Shown one piece after another: positions 58,254 to 64,000 of a stretch of DNA of 64,000 bases (its first letter is position 1; the number at the start of each line of letters is the position of its first letter). The translations under genes and the position numbers were made by a program. The notes under the pieces were generated by a model. It was not told the DNA's origin and did not search any database. It was given only the letters and a program-made list of their open reading frames with translations. The DNA is taken from positions 248,001 through 312,000 of the forward strand of contig NZ_VDEZ01000001.1 in NCBI RefSeq assembly GCF_017922435.1. The letters run 5' to 3'. The DNA is from Thalassospira sp. ER-Se-21-Dark (GTDB lineage Bacteria > Pseudomonadota > Alphaproteobacteria > Rhodospirillales > Thalassospiraceae).

Positions 58254-58550
58254 TTAATACGACCATCCGCATGGCGTTGAAGAACGTGCTTTTGCAGGGC
58301 TTCCGCGTTCAGGTTGTTTGGAATCAGGCAGGCCCTTAAAGAGCCAGGTTCGACAGGCCATGCCCGTAATCGGGGAAACTTCGGTCGCCTCGTTCAGAAT
58401 GTTGGAGCTGAGCAACGGCGACGAAGAAAAAGCCGCACTAACCCAAAACACCACAAGCAAGCTAAGCACAGCCATGACAACATGCACCGCAAGGCGTGTC
58501 ACGACGTTGCAATTGTGCGCCTTGTTGGGTCCTGGATTAAACAAGGGCAT
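58254..58550 (-). CDS. Possible small membrane protein coupled to iolB
   Basis: 98 residues. The ATG at 58550 overlaps the iolB stop (TGATG), which suggests translational coupling. A single membrane segment spans about residues 20-45 (RLAVHVVMAVLSLLVVFWVSAAF). The second half is polar and resembles nothing I know. The opposite strand is open too, so this may be non-coding sequence. The 110 bases between it and cysG hold nothing I can recognise. Confidence 0.3.
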   Translation of the reverse strand: MPLFNPGPNKAHNCNVVTRLAVHVVMAVLSLLVVFWVSAAFSSSPLLSSNILNEATEVSPITGMACRTWLFKGLPDSKQPERGSPAKARSSTPCGWSY

Positions 58551-59353
58551 CACTTGCTATCGCGCTGGAATATCCAGTCATGGTCCGGGTGGTTCTGGAA
58601 CCGCCATTTGCGCACTGGGCCTGCCATGACATTGAGGTAATACATCTCATAGCCATAAGGGCTGCCACACGGATGATGTCCTTTGGGCACCAGTACAACA
58701 TCACCGTCTGACACCGCCATGGTTTCATCTAGTTCGCCATCTTCGGTAAAGACCCGCTGGAAACCAAATCCCTGTTTGGGATTGAGGCGATGGTAGTATG
58801 TTTCCTCAAGATAGGTCATGTCGGGATAGTTATCCTCGTCATGACGGTGTGGCGGATAGCTTGACCAGTTGCCTTGCGGGGTAAAGACCTCGGTCACCAG
58901 AAGACTATCGGCGATGTCTTTTTCTTCCATCGCAATCGGGTGGATATATCGGGTATTCGCCCCTTTGCCACGCTCTACGAGCTCGATGTTTTCGATTACG
59001 CGTGCAGGGTAATTTCCCTTCCCGGGTGCGGTACAAACCGCAAGTGTGCAATCGGTTGTCGCAATAGCTTTCCAATTGGCATCATTGGGCGCATAGACAC
59101 AGGCTGGCGGGATACGCTCAAACACGCTCATGCGTTTACCGAGTTCACCGAAATCCTGATCATCGACAGAAATCTCTGCCTTGCCTTCAACCAAAACCAG
59201 AATGACCTCGCGATCGCCGGTTGCTTCCCGGGCAGTTTCGCCGGGTTTCAGATGATACAGCCCAAACCCGACATAACCCCAGTTGGCACTATCAGTCGTG
59301 ATATCGTGGACCTTCCCGGTCGTTCCATTCGGCTTTCTGAGCAGATCTGCCAT
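58550..59353 (-). CDS. iolB: 5-deoxy-glucuronate isomerase
   Basis: 267-residue bicupin isomerase of myo-inositol catabolism, converting 5-deoxy-D-glucuronate to 5-dehydro-2-deoxy-D-gluconate. WGYVGFGLYHLKPGETA opens the first cupin; YPPHRHDEDN and the following GDVVLVPKGHHPCGSPYGYEMYYLNVMAG are the second cupin's metal site. The ATG overlaps the iolE stop by one base. Confidence 0.94.
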   Translation of the reverse strand: MADLLRKPNGTTGKVHDITTDSANWGYVGFGLYHLKPGETAREATGDREVILVLVEGKAEISVDDQDFGELGKRMSVFERIPPACVYAPNDANWKAIATTDCTLAVCTAPGKGNYPARVIENIELVERGKGANTRYIHPIAMEEKDIADSLLVTEVFTPQGNWSSYPPHRHDEDNYPDMTYLEETYYHRLNPKQGFGFQRVFTEDGELDETMAVSDGDVVLVPKGHHPCGSPYGYEMYYLNVMAGPVRKWRFQNHPDHDWIFQRDSK

Positions 59354-60258
59354 CAGGCGTCTCCTTTATCCAGTCCGGTTTTCTGTGCCATGTCGCGCAG
59401 CGATTTCAGTCCCAATGACTGATATTCAAACGGGTTACGAACGTTCGGATCCTGTTCTGCCTCGATCACTAGCCAGCCGGAATATCCATGGTCGGCTGCG
59501 ATTTTAAGAACCGGTTCAAATGCAACGCCCCCCTCGATATCGCCCGGGACGGTAAAGACCCCGCGCCGCACACCTTCAAGGAAGCTAAGCCCTTCTTCAC
59601 GGACCTGTTTGCTAATAGTCGGGCGCACGTTTTTGCAATGGATATGGCCAACACGATCCATGTAACGCGCCGCCAGTTCTTCGGGGTCGGCACCCCCGAA
59701 CCAGGCATGACCGGTATCAAGCAGAAGCTTGGTTTTCGGCCCGGTATTTCTCATGAAGGCATGAATTTCATCGGCCGTTTCTACAATCGTACCCATGTGA
59801 TGGTGGTAGACCAGATCAATGCCCTGATCGGCACAATAGGCGGCGATTTTTTCGACATCCGCACCGAACTTGGCCCAATGGTCGGCATGCAGAACCGGGC
59901 TGTTATTAAGGGCTGCGTTATCATTGCCGTGAATGGCGTTTGACGTTTCACAGACAATGCAAACCTTGCATCCCATCGCCTTCAGAAGATCCAGATGCGG
60001 TTGAATGGCCTTTTTCTCGTCCTCGACCGAATGGGTCAGAAGATTAAGCGAATGCCAACCTGAAACGAATTTAAGGCCATGTGGCGCAAGGGCAGCTTTC
60101 AGTGCCGCTGGTTCGGTCGGCATCTTGTGACCTTTTTCAATGCCGTCAAAGCCAATCTTTCCCGCCTCGGACAAACAGGTTTCAAGGCTGATGTCTGCGC
60201 CAAGGGTCTGGTCATCATCATTGGACCATGCGATCGGATTGGTACCGTAAAGGATCAT
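59353..60258 (-). CDS. iolE: Inosose (2-keto-myo-inositol) dehydratase
   Basis: 301 residues, AP-endonuclease-2-like barrel. [12 protein letters not shown] at the start, [21 protein letters not shown] and GHIHCKNVR are metal and substrate residues of the family. It dehydrates 2-keto-myo-inositol to the trihydroxycyclohexanedione used by IolD. CGGGAG precedes the ATG, 4 bases after iolD. Confidence 0.94.
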   Translation of the reverse strand: MILYGTNPIAWSNDDDQTLGADISLETCLSEAGKIGFDGIEKGHKMPTEPAALKAALAPHGLKFVSGWHSLNLLTHSVEDEKKAIQPHLDLLKAMGCKVCIVCETSNAIHGNDNAALNNSPVLHADHWAKFGADVEKIAAYCADQGIDLVYHHHMGTIVETADEIHAFMRNTGPKTKLLLDTGHAWFGGADPEELAARYMDRVGHIHCKNVRPTISKQVREEGLSFLEGVRRGVFTVPGDIEGGVAFEPVLKIAADHGYSGWLVIEAEQDPNVRNPFEYQSLGLKSLRDMAQKTGLDKGDA

Positions 60259-60262
60259 TATT

Positions 60263-62092
60263 TTAATCTCCCGGGCGCTGCTTTTTCAGCGCGGCTTCGT
60301 AATTTTTTCTGGCTTCGTTGACGCTTGGGCGAACCGATACTTCCGGCACGGCGACATCCCACCAATGACCACCGGCCTCCGTGCTTGGCAACGGATCGGT
60401 ATCAATCACAATGACATAGGATCGATCAGCCTCTTTGGCGCGCACCATGGCGTCTTCAAGCTCGTTGATCGAGGATACCTTTTCGGCAATCGCCCCCATC
60501 GCACCGGCATGCGCGGCAAAATCAATTGCCGAGGGCACGACATGACGCGCGGTATCAAGAAGGTTGTTAAAGCTTTCCCCACCGGTTGCCATCTGCAAAC
60601 GGTTGATACAGCCAAAGCCCCGGTTATCAAGGATCACAGTGATGATCTTGTGCCCCAGCATCACACTGGTCGCGAGCTCGGAATTCATCATCATGTAGGA
60701 TCCATCCCCCACCATAACGACAACCTCGCGATCCGGGCAGGCCATCTTGACCCCAAGCCCACCGGCAATCTCGTATCCCATGCACGAGAACCCATATTCA
60801 ACGTGATAGCCATTGGGTCGGGCTGCTTTCCATAGCTTGTGAAGTTCGCCAGGAAGCCCACCGGCTGCACAAACAACAATCGCATTTTCATCTGTGCTGC
60901 GCTGAACCGCACCAATCACCTGTGCGTCCGTTGGCAACGCATTTCCTGTTGGCGCCGCGGTGACACCCTCAACCGCATCCATCCAGCTTTGCTTGAGTGC
61001 CGGGTCCACCGCACCTGCACGATATTCGCCCAGTTCCTTGGTGAGCTCCGCCAACGTGACCTTGGCATCACCAACGACCGAAATCGCGTCATGTTTACGC
61101 GCATCATAGGCCGCGACATTGATCGAAAGAATACGACGATCAGGGTTCTTGAACAGCGACCAGCTGCCCGTTGTGAAATCCTGAAGACGTGTACCAACCG
61201 CAATGATTAGATCGGCGTCCTCGGCAATGGTGTTGGCACTGCTTGCCCCGGTAACACCAATCGAGCCCATATTGAGATCATCATCCCACGGCAAGGCAGA
61301 TTTCCCTGCCTGTGTTTCGGCCACCGGGATGTTGTGACGATGGGCAAAATCATGCAGATCACCACAGGCTTGGGCATAATGCACGCCACCACCGGCAATG
61401 ATCAGCGGCTTTTTCGCCGATCTGATCGCGCCAATGGCGTCTTCAATCTGTTGAAGGTCCGCACGGGGACGCAGCTTTTTCCATGTCTTTGGCACAAAGA
61501 AGCTTTCCGGCCAGTCATAGGCTTCTGCCTGCACATCCTGACAAAATCCCAAGGTCACCGGCCCACAATCGGCCGGATCTGTCAGAACCGCCATTGTGCG
61601 CGGCAATGCTGTCAGAAGCTGTTCCGGGCGGGTAATGCGATCAAAATATCGACTGACCGGTTTGAAGCAGTCATTGGCCGAAATCGTACCATCCCCAAAA
61701 TCTTCGATCTGTTGCAAAACCGGGTCCGGTGCACGATTGGCGAATACATCGCCGGGTACAAAAAGAACCGGCAACCGGTTCACATGCGCCAGTGCCGCGG
61801 CCGTCACCATATTGGTCGCACCCGGCCCGATCGACGTTGTCACGGCCATGGCCCGTTTGCGATTGGATGCCTTGGCATAGGCGATTGCCGCGTGTGCCAT
61901 GCTTTGTTCGTTATGACCACGCCAAGTCGGAAAACTGTCGCCTGCGCCATGAAGTGCCTCACCCATTCCGGCGACATTGCCATGACCGAAAATGGCCCAG
62001 CAGCCCCCGAAAAAGTCTTCTCCGTCGTGATTGCGCTGTACACTCAGATAACGCACCATTGCTTGGGCAGCGGTTAATCGAACGGTTTTCAT
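60263..62092 (-). CDS. iolD: Trihydroxycyclohexane-1,2-dione hydrolase (TPP-dependent)
   Basis: 609 residues, thiamine diphosphate enzyme that opens the ring of THcHDO. The N-terminal pyrimidine-binding domain has [12 protein letters not shown] and [12 protein letters not shown] (catalytic Glu). The C-terminal pyrophosphate domain has [14 protein letters not shown], the GDG-x(n)-N metal motif. The start overlaps the iolC stop (ATGA). Confidence 0.95.
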   Translation of the reverse strand: MKTVRLTAAQAMVRYLSVQRNHDGEDFFGGCWAIFGHGNVAGMGEALHGAGDSFPTWRGHNEQSMAHAAIAYAKASNRKRAMAVTTSIGPGATNMVTAAALAHVNRLPVLFVPGDVFANRAPDPVLQQIEDFGDGTISANDCFKPVSRYFDRITRPEQLLTALPRTMAVLTDPADCGPVTLGFCQDVQAEAYDWPESFFVPKTWKKLRPRADLQQIEDAIGAIRSAKKPLIIAGGGVHYAQACGDLHDFAHRHNIPVAETQAGKSALPWDDDLNMGSIGVTGASSANTIAEDADLIIAVGTRLQDFTTGSWSLFKNPDRRILSINVAAYDARKHDAISVVGDAKVTLAELTKELGEYRAGAVDPALKQSWMDAVEGVTAAPTGNALPTDAQVIGAVQRSTDENAIVVCAAGGLPGELHKLWKAARPNGYHVEYGFSCMGYEIAGGLGVKMACPDREVVVMVGDGSYMMMNSELATSVMLGHKIITVILDNRGFGCINRLQMATGGESFNNLLDTARHVVPSAIDFAAHAGAMGAIAEKVSSINELEDAMVRAKEADRSYVIVIDTDPLPSTEAGGHWWDVAVPEVSVRPSVNEARKNYEAALKKQRPGD

Positions 62093-64000
62093 GCCGCTCC
62101 TCCCGATTTTTTGCGTGCCGCGTCCCAGGTATCACACAGGGCGCGATATTTTTGGGCCATTGCTGTAACGGCCTGATCATCGGCAATCGTACCTTGCATC
62201 CAGTCACGCGCAACATCGATGAAGATCGTGCGCCCGACAGCAAAGCCTTTGACCATGTTAAAGCGCGCCGCAACCTCGAAGCTTTCCACAAGCTCTGCTT
62301 CTGGTGCATCAAGACCAAGCACGACGATACCCCGGCAATAGGGATCATTTTGGGCAATCGCATCGCACGCATTGCGCCATGCCGCATCCGATTTCATCGG
62401 TTCAAGCTTCCACCAATCGGGATAGACACCGATTTCATAGAAACGCCTGATCACCTTGGCCGTTGTTTCATCATCACAATCGCGAACCTTTGACGGAATA
62501 ACTTCCAGAAGGAATTCCAAGCCATTGCCGCGCGCTGCATTGGCAAGCCGAATGATGGTGGCTTCCTGATCGGCCTTGGTAACATCATCATCATCGGGAT
62601 GATAGAAGCACAAAACCTTGACCACATGCTCCACCGGCCATTCGGCCAGTTGCGTGCCAAGATCGGGACCAATTTCCAGTTCAAGCGGACGCGACCCCGG
62701 AAGTTCAACCGGTCGCCCGATCCAAAGCCCGGTGCCCGCCGCCGCATAAAGGGCATCACGCCCCAGTCGGCGGTCGCACAGGATGCCGTATCCTTCCCTG
62801 CCGCCCGAAACATTCTGGACCGCGCGCAGGCACAGCTCCTTGAACGGACCAATGCGGTCATGCGAAACGCTGAGATCATCGGCAAGATCTTCAAGCTGCA
62901 TCCGGTGATCAAATGCAAAAACCCGCATTTCAGGCCAACTGCCGCTACGGTTGGTTGACCAGTGGATTTGCTCCAACTCTGCATCGTTGCGCAGTTCCGG
63001 CGTTTTGATGCCACGATCAAAGAAGAATTGCAGTTCATCCCAACTCGGATAAGCAGGCGTACAGCCATGGCGCGACACCGCGAATGCACCACAGGCATTG
63101 GCGTATTTCAGGGATGTTTCCCAATCTGCATCGCTCAGCCAGCCTTTCAACAGGCCCGACATGAACCCGTCACCCGCCCCCAGGACATTAAACACATCAA
63201 CCGCAAATCCCGGCCCGGAAATTCCGTCATCAAGGCTTTTGCCAATTTTGTCCGCAAACGCCACGGCCCCCATGGGACCACGTTTACAAACCAGCGTCGC
63301 ATTCGAAATCACCCGAACATTTTCAAGCGCTTCGAGCGTGTCGGTCACACCACCGGCAATATGGAATTCTTCCTCAGTGCCGACGATCAGGTCAAACAGA
63401 TGAAGCGTTGCCTGCAATTCCTTGGTAACAGCGTCCGAGGCAATGAAACGGTTTTCACCATCTCCATGCCCCGACAGCCCCCAAAGATTGGGACGGTAAT
63501 CAATGTCTAGTGCTGTTTTGGCGCCGGCATCACGGGCCAGTCGAACGGCCTTGAGAACGGCCGCACGGGTTTTGGGATGTGAAAGGTGCGTCCCGGTAAC
63601 CGTCACACAGCGTGAACTTGCAATGAAGTCGGGATCAATATCATCCTCACACAGCGCCATATCGGCACAGTTTTCGCGATAGAAAATCAACGGAAACTGT
63701 TCTTGATCGCGCACGCCCAAAAGCACAAGCGCGGTCAGGCGTTGTGGATCGGTTATGACACCCTGAACATCAACGCCTTCAGCAACCAGCTTTTCGCGGA
63801 TGAACCGCCCCATATGCTCGTCGCCAACCCGCGTAATAAGCGCAGATTTCAATCCCAGTCGCGCAGTCCCGCACGCCATATTGGTCGGGGAACCACCGAT
63901 ATACTTCTTGAACGAAGCCATGTCCTCAAGACGCCCACCAATCTGGGTGCCATAAAGGTCAACGGATGATCGTCCAATCGTAATGACATCAAGCCGCTTC
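62089..64000 (-). CDS. iolC: 5-dehydro-2-deoxygluconokinase fused to a DUF2090 domain, 5' end beyond the window
   Basis: At least 636 residues are visible; the frame stays open to the window edge, reading RLDVITIGRSSVDLYGTQIGG at the N-terminal side, so the start lies just outside. The first 320 or so residues are a PfkB-type sugar kinase (GGSPTNMACGTARLG; catalytic GAGDGFMSGLL). The remainder (from about RSGSWPEMRVFAFDHRMQLEDL) is a DUF2090 aldolase-like domain, a fusion well known in IolC of proteobacteria. It phosphorylates 5-dehydro-2-deoxy-D-gluconate. First visible gene of iolC-iolD-iolE-iolB. Confidence 0.94.
   Translation of the reverse strand, partial: KRLDVITIGRSSVDLYGTQIGGRLEDMASFKKYIGGSPTNMACGTARLGLKSALITRVGDEHMGRFIREKLVAEGVDVQGVITDPQRLTALVLLGVRDQEQFPLIFYRENCADMALCEDDIDPDFIASSRCVTVTGTHLSHPKTRAAVLKAVRLARDAGAKTALDIDYRPNLWGLSGHGDGENRFIASDAVTKELQATLHLFDLIVGTEEEFHIAGGVTDTLEALENVRVISNATLVCKRGPMGAVAFADKIGKSLDDGISGPGFAVDVFNVLGAGDGFMSGLLKGWLSDADWETSLKYANACGAFAVSRHGCTPAYPSWDELQFFFDRGIKTPELRNDAELEQIHWSTNRSGSWPEMRVFAFDHRMQLEDLADDLSVSHDRIGPFKELCLRAVQNVSGGREGYGILCDRRLGRDALYAAAGTGLWIGRPVELPGSRPLELEIGPDLGTQLAEWPVEHVVKVLCFYHPDDDDVTKADQEATIIRLANAARGNGLEFLLEVIPSKVRDCDDETTAKVIRRFYEIGVYPDWWKLEPMKSDAAWRNACDAIAQNDPYCRGIVVLGLDAPEAELVESFEVAARFNMVKGFAVGRTIFIDVARDWMQGTIADDQAVTAMAQKYRALCDTWDAARKKSGGAA

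Overview
The window looks like a chromosomal segment of a marine or free-living alphaproteobacterium of the Rhodospirillales, most like Thalassospira. This is inferred from protein style (a split MetH, heterotetrameric sarcosine oxidase, NasST-controlled nitrate assimilation, an iolCDEB operon) and moderately GC-rich codon usage. I could not run a search to confirm it. Almost all of the window is coding. I see no rRNA, tRNA, CRISPR array, insertion sequence, prophage or defence island.

Layout. 1-80 is the tail of a short-chain dehydrogenase. 130-4813 is a leftward pair: an HD-GYP-type response regulator and a large hybrid histidine kinase. 5280-6082 is a TauE/SafE permease broken by a one-base frameshift. 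6079-10625 holds prmA, a UvrD/PcrA helicase and a wecB-type epimerase, all leftward. 10940-14932 has an unknown acidic protein, a ClC channel with CBS domains and a Bcr/CflA efflux pump. 15009-20777 is a leftward methionine block: an ArsR-methyltransferase regulator, metF, and metH split into two genes. 21078-24321 has mlaA, mlaC and ettA. 24916-30232 is a sodium:solute symporter module (small DUF4212 subunit, symporter, cNMP/CBS/DUF294 protein, DnaQ-like exonuclease) followed by a small membrane protein. 30362-32999 is modABC.

33063-47587 is a methylated-amine catabolic region. A Rieske oxygenase with its reductase (glycine betaine to dimethylglycine), a DgcA-like demethylase (dimethylglycine to sarcosine) and SoxBDAG (sarcosine to glycine) form a nearly complete path. 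Three regulators (AraC/GATase1, LysR, TetR) lie beside the genes they probably control. A DUF1989 protein and a D-2-hydroxyacid dehydrogenase flank the block.

47636-58139 is the nitrate assimilation locus. narK, nasT and nasS run leftward; nirB, nirD, nasA and a truncated cysG run rightward. The divergent region between narK and nirB carries two sigma-54-like promoters facing outward. Each is followed by a pair of hairpins with six-base loops that have A at position 1 and G at position 4, the signature of ANTAR-protein targets. In the nirB leader the second hairpin overlaps the 5' arm of an intrinsic terminator ending in eight T, so a NasT antitermination switch can be read directly from the sequence. 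This is the most informative regulatory structure in the window.

58254-64000 is a leftward myo-inositol catabolism operon (iolC-DUF2090 fusion, iolD, iolE, iolB) with overlapping start and stop codons and a doubtful small gene at its end.
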